Part shown: positions 43,504 through 54,114 of the stretch, piece after piece
How the letters are laid out: the number at the start of each line of letters is the position of its first letter
How positions within the stretch are numbered: the stretch's first letter is position 1
Source: Nereocystis luetkeana
Lineage: Eukaryota; Sar; Phaeophyceae; Laminariales; Laminariaceae
DNA: 64,000 nucleotides
Reading direction: 5' to 3'
NCBI GenBank assembly: GCA_031213475.1
Contig: JARUPZ010000005.1
Location: 7,808,988-7,872,987 of the forward strand
The notes under the pieces: model-generated
What the model was told of the DNA's origin: nothing
Seen by the model: the letters and a program-made list of their open reading frames with translations, nothing else
The model's database searches: none
Translations under genes and position numbers: made by a program

Positions 43504-43876
43504 TGTTCGTCATAACCGTTCGTCATTCGTCGCACACATGTCTGATGTGTCTGATCGTGGACACGTGGGATATATATGTATAAGTGGATATTCCGCCAGG
43601 CTGATGTGTCTAATCGTGCGGATACGTGTGATTTGTGTAACTGGAAAAATACGGCGGGATTTATGATTTCCCGAATGGGTTTTGGTATAAACATCATCTG
43701 GATACCTGTTATGGGATCCTGGGACGAAGGGATAGCCCCCTTCGTTCACTTGATCTTTGGTGGTTTCTAGTATACACCTGGTTCAGCATCTTCTCTCTGG
43801 CCTCATGGCAAACTCCCGGGTGTTCACCCACTGCCCCTCCTAACCGAGGCAACCCATTACACGAGGTGATCGATTA
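43504..43876 (+). repeat. 3' LTR of copia element
   Basis: 373 bp, followed by CTTGC. Shorter than the 5' LTR by small deletions. Confidence 0.9.
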
Positions 43877-43881
43877 CTTGC

Positions 43882-44974
43882 CACACGTGTTCTAGAAAAT
43901 GTTTGACGGTAACAACTGCTGTGTAAAGTACGCATACTACCGGAACCCTGACCCTTTGAACCCAAACCCACTCAGACCCAATCAACTACCAGTATTGGTT
44001 AACAAGAGCCCCTCTGTCTCGTACACGGCAGCAGTCAGTGTATATAATGACCCCTGCTACGATAGACAGAGGGACGAATGACACTTTTCGCTCAAACCAT
44101 TTCTGGATGACCGGGCTTCTTAGCTGAGGAATCACACAATCAATATCCTCGTTGGAATATCATTTACCGTATAGCACTATCACACTAGGGTGATAAGATA
44201 ACACCCCCCCCCCTCGGACGATTGCAACCCTGGGTTTCTCGGCAACGGGGAGGGCGTACTGACTACGCCGAGCAATGCGTCTATGCAACCTTCTCGACGA
44301 AATATTTCCAAAGCCACCATTTTCGTCGTGTGTGACCCCCATGTTTTGGAGGAAACCGGGTCTGTCTGAAGTTCGTACCAGGGGACGTGTTCTCCGGAAT
44401 ATATTAATATTAATAGTATACCGTATGATTCATTCACAAAACTTTGATATCCCATGTGCCGTCTGACAATGTGCAACGCGTATTCGTTATTCCAGTCATT
44501 TACTTATTTTTCCCACTCATTATATATCATCCACATCAAAAGGTTACCTATAATCCATGGGCGTAACGCACGGGAGGTAGGTGCTATCAATTAGACCTGA
44601 ATACTTGGCAAAATTGTGAGGTTCGTTGTAGACTGTAGACCAATTAAATGCAGTCAGTAGACCACGCACTCATGGGATATATCGCTCATTTTGATTTGTT
44701 TTTGTCGGCTGTTTCGGGGTGAGGTAAACAGCATCATCAGGCGAGAGAGGCCGAGGGCCTAAAGAAAATTGGGGTCTACCCCTACCACCGTGCGTACCAT
44801 ACCGCGTGACGTACGCCAATGGCAATAATACCGATGCCTATCATTCTATCGAATAAGTGGTAAGTAGAGTGGCTGCAGATATTATCGCTATGCCACTTAA
44901 TCGAGGAATTGGTCGAGGTAGACTGCTGTGTACGAGATAAAAATGTGAGGGGATAATCAAGACTTGTCACGGGC
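43882..44974. other. Spacer, no gene seen
   Basis: Only short frames, A/T-rich, with a C run near 44205. Nothing recognised. Confidence 0.5.
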
Positions 44975-45205
44975 CGGTGCTGGTGACCCTGCGCGGCCTA
45001 CAACCTCTTTGGACGATGGGACGCGGCCGGGTTCGCCCCATTAAACGGTCATCTGATGAGCTGCGGCCCAGCCTGGTCCTTCCAGTTTTCAGAAGATAGG
45101 CCGCGATCTAACCCGGCCCATCAAAAGTTTAGAACGTGGGTGGTGGCCCTACCCGGCCCGTCAAATTTCCAGAGGCTGGGGCGCGTCCCGGTCCGGCCTA
45201 TGACG
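44975..45205. repeat. Short G/C-rich tandem repeat
   Basis: About four diverged units of roughly 55 bp built on CCCGGCCCRTCAAA and GCGCGGCC-like words. The overlapping frame at 45056 is a by-product. Confidence 0.5.
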
Positions 45206-45714
45206 TTGTCGAATTTGTCGGCACCAGGGCATGTTTGGGTATGCACTCTTAGATACTAGCTCATGAAACAAAGATGGACTCTGCAAAGATATCGAATCAG
45301 ATAGACCTTCGCGCGGATACAAATTCATGGTATACGCTTGAACGTCAGTGTTTTCATTTGTTTATAGCGTTGTTTCGCATTTTTATGGATATTGCCAGCA
45401 TTATAGGTATTATTAAAGACTAACAATTCATTATTTCATCGTGGGCAAAGCCCAAAATAAATGTAGTAACAAGCTACGAGACCGCACGCGAGTACGGCGA
45501 GCGCCCGTGCCCGCTTGCTCCTCATCGTCATACACAGAGCTGTGTCCCAATACGAGCCGGCTCAACAGACCAACCAGGCGCCCTTAATAGGTCATCCAGA
45601 GCTCTTTGTTCGTGGATTATTTGGAGCACCCAGGCCATATTCGCATGGAAAATAGATGTCAGATACATGCAGACTGGTACGGAGCAGGGTATGATCCTCT
45701 GCCACCACCCCCTC
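45206..45714. other. Spacer, no gene seen
   Basis: A/T-rich, with short frames only. Confidence 0.5.
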
Positions 45715-46330
45715 GCCTTTGCTGTGATGACAGCACCAAACCCGACGTCGTCTGCGCTAACGAGGTAAATCCTTTGCCGCAGCAACGGCCAAAAACCTCA
45801 CGTCGTCTAGGCCAAAATGGCATACATAGCCGTTTGCCACAGCGATGGCATATTATCACTACCTCATGTCGTCAGGGAAAAAGTGGCACAGTCTTCGCAA
45901 TAGAAATTAGAAAGCGCACTGCCACGGCGCACGGTGCGATCTTCTGCCTCTCTCAACCCCTGCCTTTGCTACGACGACGGCGCACAACCTTGCGTCGTCC
46001 GAGCGAACAAGGCAAACGCTTTGCCGCAGCGACAGCAAAAACCTTACGTCACCTCGGCCGACTACAGAACCACGTGACAGCGACTTTATGACACCTCATG
46101 TCTTCTGGGAAAGAGTGGCGCAGCCTTGGACCTAACGCGGCACACGGGGGCACAGCCTTAGCCTTGGACATAACGACGGCACATAGCCTCACGCCGTTTG
46201 AGGGAAAGTGGCACAGTCCTTTGCCACAACGGCGGTACGTAACCTCATGTCGTCTGAGCACAAGCGGCACAGTCTTTTTTCATAGCGACGGCACATAACC
46301 TCATGTCGTTTGAGCAAACGCAAGTGCTTC
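45715..46330. repeat. Minisatellite with CCTCATGTCGTC core
   Basis: Eight or so diverged copies of CCTCATGTCGTCTGAG (near 45796, 45862, 45992, 46042, 46085, 46187, 46242 and 46297), each followed by AAGTGGCACAGTC-like and CGACGGCACATAA-like words. The last copies are about 55 bp apart. Confidence 0.7.
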
Positions 46331-46469
46331 TAAGTTGTTGGTGATACGGTGCTGTAGTGTCCGTTACCGACCATGTAACGGCGTGCACAAACCCAAAGTA
46401 ACGAGACACACATCTCAGGGGAGAACTCACCATCATCTGCCCCTACGATGTCACTTGCTCAACTTTCAA

Positions 46470-46745
46470 GGTGCTACGCCCTCAGTGTTTACCTTCACTG
46501 ACCCCAACCTAAGGGGGCACTCACCTCGCCAAAACGCCCGATCCCAGAACACCCAACAGCAGACAACGCTATTAAATCAAGGCACCCCACACCTTTCAAA
46601 CCTCAGGGAGGGGCTCACCTTCACCTCCCTTCTCGGCGACAGCAACGACAAGGGCGTACCTCCACTTACTTGCGAGGAGTTGTGCTCATCAGTGCTCACC
46701 TTCGCGGAGGTCAATCTGAGGGGGTGCTCACCTCGCCATCCCGCC
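46470..46745. repeat. Small diverged tandem repeat
   Basis: CTCACCTTCACGGAGG-like and GGGGGCACTCACCTCGCC-like words recur at about 46485-46530, 46600-46640 and 46690-46740. Confidence 0.5.
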
Positions 46746-47459
46746 TGCTAGTGATAACATCATCAGCAGTGAGTGGTGTACCCACACCAGTAACAGTAAT
46801 GTACGAACGGGACTATACTCGCGTTGTCATCGGCGGTATTTTATGGCGCAATCGTAAACTACAAACACAACCTGTGGCGCACCTGACTCAGCTGAGCACT
46901 CTTACTACAAATCAGTTGTATTTCCGACGGGCTTCGTACTTTGTTCTTCAGGTGTTTGAGAGGTTAACGCGTACCAGCACCCAATTGTGTGCATCGCTAT
47001 CGCTACCCTCGCACGCAGCATTCGGCCTATATATACCGCAACGAATGCAATCAAGTACACCAGGGGTATCTTAGTGTGGCGCTCGACATAGGGTCTCTAT
47101 TGTTCGTAGATTTCTACTTCTGTACTGTTCATACAGAATGCTACTTTGATGATTACGTGATGCCGCTGAACAATGATATATTTTATTCAGGCGCCGTTAT
47201 CGCGAGGCCACAACTTTATGGGGGTTTTCAGATAATGTGAAAAAAATGTTGTTGACACGCTGGTAACCACAACAATGATGGATCGTACGAGAGCTAAACT
47301 GCTGTGTAGTTCAAACATACCAGTGCACTATCAATACATACATAGGGCAGTTGTAGTTGTACACACGGTGTAAATACTGCTGACTATATGCCCTTATTAT
47401 TAAATAATATGTAGGTTCCCCTTTCTTTACAGGCGCCGTCTTCCCGGGACCCCGGCTGT
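46746..47459. other. Spacer with weak exon-like traces
   Basis: Short frames only. An AG-GCGCCGT word follows a T-rich stretch both near 47197 and near 47431, each continuing in a similar 30-base block, which looks like a diverged duplicate. Not enough to call exons. Confidence 0.35.
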
Positions 47460-47771
47460 ATGGTTGAATACTATGTTGTCAATGAGGGTCAAATAATGGT
47501 TGGCGGGACCCATGAGGTTAAAAATAATTTTGAAAATACATTCCTGATAGGTGTCGGTTTGCCCTCTAGAGTTCTAGAGTATTTGTTTACCCCGACCAAA
47601 CAAAATCAAATCATTGTTATAGACGAGAGATTGAACCAAAGACTCTTAATACATTGGTTCCCTGGGACCCGTACAAACCCTATCAGGTTATTCGTTTACA
47701 AGGAAAACAACTCATTTTTGGAAGGGGCACATCTGTGGTTGTTGGTTCTCTTAATCTGTGTATATTTGTAA
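47460..47771 (+). CDS. Hypothetical 103-aa ORF
   Basis: Begins at a true ATG, with a pyrimidine-rich stretch and CAG 30 bases upstream that could be a splice acceptor. The composition is ordinary for a globular protein: mixed hydrophobic and polar, low complexity absent, with a hydrophobic C-terminal end (LWLLVLLICVYL). I do not recognise it. It lies directly upstream of TIR element A copy 2 and is A/T-richer than the retroelement ORFs. It may be a chance ORF. Confidence 0.3.
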   Translation: MVEYYVVNEGQIMVGGTHEVKNNFENTFLIGVGLPSRVLEYLFTPTKQNQIIVIDERLNQRLLIHWFPGTRTNPIRLFVYKENNSFLEGAHLWLLVLLICVYL

Positions 47772-47787
47772 AAAAAGACCATTGCCA

Positions 47788-48740
47788 ATGGAAACGCGAA
47801 GTTTAAAAGTGTTTTTTCAAAAATATTGCTTTGAAAAAACAGGCGAAAATTTTCTCGTACCGCCGCTGTAGGAGAAAAAGAGAAAAACGTTTTAGTTTTT
47901 ATTTTTTTCCCCCCAACGGCTGCAGGCAGCGCAATTTGTTTTTTTCTGGTTGCAAGTTGTCAACACGGTGACAGAAACTAGCTCGTGCGACGATCGACGC
48001 TCGATCTCGACATAGACTCAGCCCACGGCCAACCCGCTCGGTATCTGGCAAGGCCAACGAATATAGACGACGGCCTCGAAGATATCAGGCGGGTCCATGG
48101 TCTAGGGGGTGAGAGCTTGCCGGCGGCGTCCTACGGTATCCTCCCAAACCTGAAAAAAAGTCTATTTTTTGCCATTCGAGACGGATGGAGAAGTTTTGTC
48201 TTCTGTTTTGCGCAAACCAGTGGCAAAAATGTGTTTTATCATATACGCCTGGTCAGCTCCCGCCACATGCCACCGGCCATAGTGTGAAGACGGTGCCCCT
48301 AGGGTGGGTCGGAGCCCCTAACGAGCGCACTCCGTTCAGAATTCATGACGCAATCGCTGGTTTGTTTTATCGATGTGTGTCGAGGACTCGGAATCTCGCC
48401 GCGTCGACCCAAAGATCGGCCTGAGTTTTTCTCAAGCCGATGTTGGTTTTTTCGGGCTTTTCCAAAAGTTAGGAACTTTTGTTTTTTTCAAGTGGCCCAT
48501 AGGAACCTATCTATGCCAATGGAAACGCGAAGTTCAAAAGTTTTTTTTCAAATATATCGCTTTAAAAAAACAGCCGAAAAAATTCTCGTACCGCCGCTGT
48601 GGGGAAAAAAGAGAAAAATGTTTGATTTTTTTTTTTTTTTCCCCTCAACGGCTGCAGGCGGCTCTGATTTTTTTTGGCGGGTATCTTTGAAATTTTAACT
48701 TTTTATTGAAACTTCGCTGTCCCATTGGCATATAGGTCTA
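47788..48740 (+). mobile_element. TIR element A, copy 2
   Basis: Left end GCCAATGGAAACGCGAAGTT, right end the inverted AACTTCGCTGTCCCATTGGC. The 47792-47955 segment recurs at 48518-48690, so the right end also looks like a stand-alone ~237-bp foldback (48504-48740, TIR ACCTATCTATGCCAATGG). The middle matches copy 1 at 15960-16343 reversed. No transposase found. Confidence 0.6.
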
Positions 48741-49089
48741 AGAAGTATTTATTTATTTACCCCGACAAAAAATGTATTATATTTTCAGACCACAGATTCA
48801 ACCTCAGCGTATCCCAATATTTCGCAAGGTCCTTCGTATGTATCTACTGAGTATGTATGTATATATAATATGTGTTAATCTGTTTACCAGAACCATTAAT
48901 ATTTTTTGGCTGGTGACCATATCCACGGAGGTGCTCACACATACATGCGTGTAGAGTATAAGTTGTACGATCCCGTACTGCTGTGCTGGCCGCCAGTTTA
49001 CGATGTTTCCCATCGTGAGACGTAAACCCGCTACGAGTACCCCTTATTTGTGTTCGTGAGACACACCCTCGACTATAATGTTTTTCAGG
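48741..49089. other. Spacer, no gene seen
   Basis: A/T-rich, with no supported frames. Confidence 0.5.
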
Positions 49090-49470
49090 TCAACAGGCAA
49101 TCTCGATAGGTTCCTATTTATTCCAATAGGAGGGGTATTGTTGCTTGCGATAGACATCGATCGGCACGTTTTGACCCCCATGTGTGGGCGGCAATGGGCA
49201 TCGATTGGCATAGTCACTGACACACTGTTCGGCCAATAATAGCCTATTGTACCTATCCATCTCAACACATTGATCAAATAAATAGGTATCGATCGACAAA
49301 ACCACACACACACGTTTCTTTCCTAAAAACAATAGGTTATGCCACAAAATTATCTGAACATATTGATCGAACAGATTGGTTAGGTATGTATCGATCGCTA
49401 CGTCTCTGAGCATACTGGTAAAATAATGGGCATCGATAGACAATTTATCCTACCTAATCCTAAGAACAAA
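49090..49470. repeat. Diverged short repeat with TATCGATCG and CCTATTG words
   Basis: Variants of GGTATCGATCGACA, GGGCATCGAT and AATAGGTA recur about every 50-70 bp in both orientations. Confidence 0.5.
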
Positions 49471-49481
49471 TACCTATTGTA

Positions 49482-49660
49482 GAGGTGTTCTACGATAAAG
49501 GGTGACCCGAAACTTTCAGAGGCTCCTCGCCTAAGGAGCTCCATACCTCACTCGAAAAATGTCTGCAGCAAAACTCAAATTGCATCCCGATCAGTAATCT
49601 CATGGCCCAGGTATATTATACAAAAACGTTTTTTTTCGAAACGAGAATGCCATTATGAAG
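49482..49660 (+). repeat. Dispersed repeat B, copy 3
   Basis: Same blocks as copies at 15337 and 24815 (GTTCTACGATAAAG, TAAGGAGCTCCATACCTC, TTGCATCCCGATCAGTAA, ATGGCCCAGGTA). Confidence 0.65.
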
Positions 49661-49915
49661 CTCGTTTCGATGGGTTTGAGCTCAACTCAAACTCCTCGGA
49701 CACGGGACGGAAACGAACTGCTGCACGAAGTAGAGAGAGAGTGCGACAGCGCCGCGCGCATACCAAAGTGTAGCCTGTGCCGCTGGCACAAAGACGGGCT
49801 TGATCGGCCTCGAGCAGCGCTCACACGAAGCATCTAAAAACAGATTCCACAGCCAAGTAGAGGCTCACCGAGGAGCAGTGGACGATGGAGCGGATTCACA
49901 TTGTTTGATTATTGA
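49655..49915 (-). repeat. Repeat C, inverted partner of 59430-59700
   Basis: Reverse complement of one unit and the left flank of the 59.4-60.3 kb tandem array, including the GATGGAGCGGA and TTGTTTGATTATTGATATTA words. Confidence 0.75.
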
Positions 49916-50689
49916 TATTAAACAGACAAAACGGAAAAATGGGAACGGAACAAAAAATAAATGGGAACGGACGGGTTTTTTTAGAAAGCAAACCAATTGT
50001 GTACAACTCCAAGAAAAAAAGTTGACAGTCCTGTGGGGCTGTACAGCAGCCTTCGAATGAGCTGTCGCTCAGGCTGGAAGTCCTCGGCATCGCCGCGGTA
50101 GCCAGCATCTAGAGAAATCTCAATAGAGCCAGCGTATATCGCTTTTTGCGCCCACCCGAAGGCACGAGATGGAGCATGACCGTTCTGACGAGCTCCTCTC
50201 ACAGGGATGGCCAAGGGGTTTCGCAGGATCATTTTGGTTCTCTGATACACCACATGGTTCTGGAGATACGGCTTGGTTCTCACTTTAGGCTTCGTTCCCT
50301 TTTTTCCGATTTGTCTGTTATTAGTAGTGGTACTACTGCTGTATATATGAAAGCATACGATCGCAGCATTATTACGGGGGATCATAAGTGAGGAGGGTGT
50401 GTTCACGTGTTTTGGAAAAAGGCCGTGTGGCAATCACCCTGCTGCTGGTGCAGTTTACACGCAGCAAGGTCGACGGTCGTGGCCATGATCAGCGGAGACG
50501 GCTGCGTGGACGGCCGGGAATGAGGAACCAGATAATTTGTGGGGTGCTGCTTGCTGGTGCGTTGACGATCTAAATCATTGCATTGGGCTCCAAAATAGAT
50601 ACAAAATATTTTCGTAAGTAAAATAGAAAGACATCTTCTGTAGGGTTTGTGGATTTAGGGTGAGGGTATGGGTGTCTTACCGAACTTTC
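49916..50689. other. Spacer with one unrecognised minus-strand ORF
   Basis: A minus-strand frame at 49981-50433 (150 aa) has fairly balanced composition in its middle (for example YQRTKMILRNPLAIPVRGA). I do not recognise it and the ends look random. Possible exon or old transposon piece; weak. Confidence 0.25.
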
Positions 50690-51295
50690 AGAAGTTCCGG
50701 GTTAAGGTATAAAACCCTTACAGAACTCACAGAAGTTCCGGGTATTGTGGCCCGGGCGTACAGAACTCACATAAGTTCCGGTCAGGCATAAAAACGTTGT
50801 ACCGGTACCCCGGGTATTGTGAAACCGGTCGTACAGAACTTACAGAAGTTCCAGGTACGGGTATGAAGGTCGTACAGAACTCACAGAAGTTCCGGGTACG
50901 GGTATAAAATCCTTACAGATAACACAGAAGTTCCGGGTATTGTGGCACGGGCGTACAGAACTCACATAAGTTCCAGCCAGGTACAAAAATGTCGTACCGG
51001 TACCCCGGGTATTGTGGCTCGGTCGCACAGAACGTACAGAGGTTCCGGATACGGGTATGAAGGTCGCACAGAACTCACAAAAGTTCCGGGCATTGTGACA
51101 CGGGCGTACAGAACTCACAGAAAGTTCCGGGTATTTATTGTGGAACGGGCGTACAGAACTCACAGAAGCTCCGATTGTGGCCCGGGCGTACAGAACTCAC
51201 AGAAGCTCCGATTGTGGCTCGGGTGTACAGACCTCACAGAAGTTCCAATTGTAGCACTGGCGTACAGAACTTACAGAAGTTCCGGGTAATACCCT
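50690..51295. repeat. Minisatellite with ACAGAACTCACAGAAGTTCCGGG core
   Basis: About 14 copies of ACAGAACTCACAGAAGTTCC, spaced 35-60 bp. GTACCGGTACCCCGGG occurs at 50799 and 50994, suggesting a higher-order unit near 195 bp. A second array of the same family lies at 58262-58590. Confidence 0.85.
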
Positions 51296-51860
51296 GGTAA
51301 ATACCCACATCAAGGGGGCGAAAAAACAACGAATCTACTGGTAAAACAAATACCCTGGTACATAAAATGCATTTCGAACTACTACTGCGATTGGTGCACT
51401 GCAAACACGGCACGCAATAATACCGGCAGTAACGCGTATATACCATGCACGTACCATTGTAGCTCATTTCTGTTATAGCTGTCTTTCACGATTTTCACGG
51501 TAAGGACCATTCGAATTTCATGGGAACGACTTCGGCGGTCATAGATTTACCTCCCAAATCAACGTATTTGTATGCCGTTCCACAAGAACAAAACCTTGTA
51601 ATATTACTCTTAATGATACTCCTGCAAGTACTTACAGTATTTCAATGGAAAGCCTGAAAGTCCTTCCAAAACCGACAAAACAACAACTAAAAATGAAGCC
51701 ATGTCGATCACAACTATCAATACTAATAATGTATTGAAATCTAAAATTACACACAGCGGTGTTGAGCCCACGATCTAGGTTGTCGAAAAATATCAGGCAA
51801 AAATACTAATCTACAGTACAGCTGCAGGAAGAACAGCAGCCCCCCCCCACCCAGACTTCG
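51296..51860. other. Spacer, no gene seen
   Basis: A/T-rich, with a C run just before 51850. No supported frames. Confidence 0.5.
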
Positions 51861-52197
51861 TCAGCCCTCGTCCATGCCCATGTCTTGAGTAGTCGATGCC
51901 GCAGGATTGTTCAGCACGTCAAAGGCGGCTTTAGCCGCCACCAAGTCAGCGTCCTTCCCGGTGAACCGCGCCGGGAGACATGCCCGAATATCCTTCTCAG
52001 CGAGCATGGGGTTATCCCCGTAATCGGGGATGTGCTCGAAGTTGGCCTTGAGGAACATCACCATCTCCACCCAGTATGTGTCGATGCGGCTCCGGTTTGG
52101 AACGAGGAGGTTACCGCAAGCACTGAAATCGCGCTCAACCGTCGGTATAATCAGCGTGCGTTGCTTCAGATATTTTGTGTAGACGAAAACAAATTAT
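51861..52197 (-). pseudogene. hAT transposase C-terminal (dimerisation) fragment
   Basis: Reading leftward from about 52195 the frame gives YTKYLKQRTLIIPTVERDFS, then ACGNLLVPNRSRIDTYW and MVMFLKANFEHIP, and ends with a stop at 51861. ERxFSxxG...RxRxxxxxW...FLKxN is the C-terminal dimerisation signature of hAT transposases. About 112 aa remain, and in-frame stops lie upstream near 52198. The rest of the transposase is absent and the decayed LINE starts close by at about 52225. No hAT-like terminal repeats were seen next to it. Confidence 0.75.
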
Positions 52198-53548
52198 AAT
52201 TAGAATCGGCTTTGAACCACCACCCCCCCCCGACAGACCAAATAGCGAATGAATTTTTGAAGTACGGGGGAGAAGGAATGTTTACCATGATGCTCGTCAT
52301 GTTGTATAACTGGACATGGAAAAACTAGTGCGTACCTAGGAGGTGGAGAGAAGGAGTAGTAGTAAACTTATTAAAGAAAGGAGATAAGGCTGACCCGGAG
52401 AACTATGGAGGGATAACGCTACTATGCATAGTAGTAGTCAAAACATTTTGTAAGATTTTGAACGATAGAATGGGCACGATGATGGAGAAGGAAGACAAAA
52501 TAAGAGAAGGGCAAGCAGAGTTTAGGCCAAACCGTAGCTGCGTAGACCATGCGTACACCTTAGGTAAGATAACCCAAGGCAAGGTAGGAAAGACGCGGGA
52601 ATACCAACGTACTGTTTCTTTCTAGATGTAGAAAAGGCCTACGACACAGTATGGAGAAATGGATTGTGGAAAAAACTATTGGAAATAAGAATCAGAGGAA
52701 AGATGCGGAGAATGATGAAAAAAATGACGGAATGAACGAGAAGTCCTGTGATGCTGAACGGGGAAATATCGAAGTATGTTGATATTTTACAAGGAGTTGC
52801 ACAGGGATGCACGTTGTCACCTAACCTATTCAAGATATATATATATTAACGACCTGATGGTAGCTGTCGAAGCAGCAAGGCAGGGAGTCACGGTAGGGGA
52901 AGATACGGAGTCGGGATTGATGTTTGCGGATGACTTCGTGGGGATATCAGAAACACCCGCAGGATTGCAGGCACAAATAAATAGAGAAGGCGCTAGAATA
53001 CACTAGAAAATGGAGGGTGACGGCGAACGTCAAGAAATACGCAGTAGTTCAGTTGTTTATAACGAAGATAAGGTTAACCCGATAAATTTCAGCTGGAAGT
53101 GGGGAGAAGATGAATTGCCGATCGTAGACCAGTATACGTACCTTGGCGTAGAGATCTCAAAGACTGCTCTTAGGATACATATATTATATAGCGAAAGTAT
53201 TAGGCAAAGGTAAACCACACACAGGCAAGATGGATGTGATCCTGATAGACTCGCACCTTGACACCAGGATTAAGATATGTATCTTGATTACTGTGATAGT
53301 ACCAAAGCTAGAATATGCAGGAGAAGTATGGGACGGGAATGCGAAATTCGCAAAACAGTTGGAAACAGTACAGATGACAGTAGTAGCTAAAAAAATCCTA
53401 ACATGCTCAAGTACGACTTGAAATACAGTCTTAAGAACAGTGGAACTGGGAATGCGCCCACTCAAGACAAACAGGGATAAGATATATTATGAGAAAGTTG
53501 AAATGGCAATGTAAAACAAGGAACATGCCAAAAAAGAGGTTGCCGGCC

Positions 53549-54040
53549 AAACAACATTTTCGCCTGATTGAGAGCGTAGTATCTGATTGAGAGCGAGATT
53601 GCGCGATACGCTGTAGCTGGACTACCGCTGAGAGGTGGAGCTTGCTGTGTAGCTTGAATTGAAGGGCTAGCCCGTAGCTTCAAGCCGCTACCCTGGTCAT
53701 CGTGTGGGAGTCTCTCGTTGTGGAGCTACAGCCGGGAGCAGAAGCTACAGTAGAGCCCACCGCCCGAGGCGAAACAGTTTGAGGCAGGAATAGCCAATCT
53801 GGGGAAATCTAGCAACTTTTCTAGCTCCTAGCTGCAGCATCTGATGACGATGACACGCATATATATGCTCGCGACGCTGCTGACGAGACCTTCAATTTGC
53901 GCCGTTTCTTGGAATAGCCCGTCCCCTACTTACCAAGAAATGGCAAGAAGAGGCGTCTGGACCCGAAATTTCAATTTATTTGGCTCTCGCTCTCAATCAG
54001 ATACTTCGCTCTCAATCAGGCGAATATCGGATATGTTGTT
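53549..54040. mobile_element. Foldback element nested in the older LINE
   Basis: About 492 bp. Its left end has AACAACATTTTCGCCTGATT followed by two copies of CTGATTGAGAGCG. The right end is the inverted form with the same doubled word. Host LINE sequence stops at GCCGGCC and resumes at ATAGTTGATAGAG, as seen by comparison with the continuous copy at 56622. No ORF of note. Confidence 0.75.
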
Positions 54041-54114
54041 CATAGTTGATAGAGCTGTATGGGAGAAAGTAACAAATGGATGCGATCCTGACGGACTCGC
54101 ACCTTGACACCAGG

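Larger units (their letters stand above)
36535..43876 (+). mobile_element. Ty1/copia LTR retrotransposon, decayed (7.3 kb)
   Basis: LTRs 36535-36912 (378 bp) and 43504-43876 (373 bp) start TGTTSGTCATAACC and end GATCGATTA. They are flanked by the exact 5-bp duplication CTTGC (36530-36534 and 43877-43881). The order gag, protease, integrase, RT, RNase H is diagnostic of copia. LTRs differ at roughly 7% of sites plus small indels. Several frameshifts and stops break the ORF. A purine tract AAGGGAGG (43495-43502) precedes the 3' LTR. No obvious PBS was identified. Confidence 0.95.

Noticed and set aside
50690..51295. CRISPR-like array
   Set aside because: Units are diverged, spacers are not unique and share words, and the context is eukaryotic.
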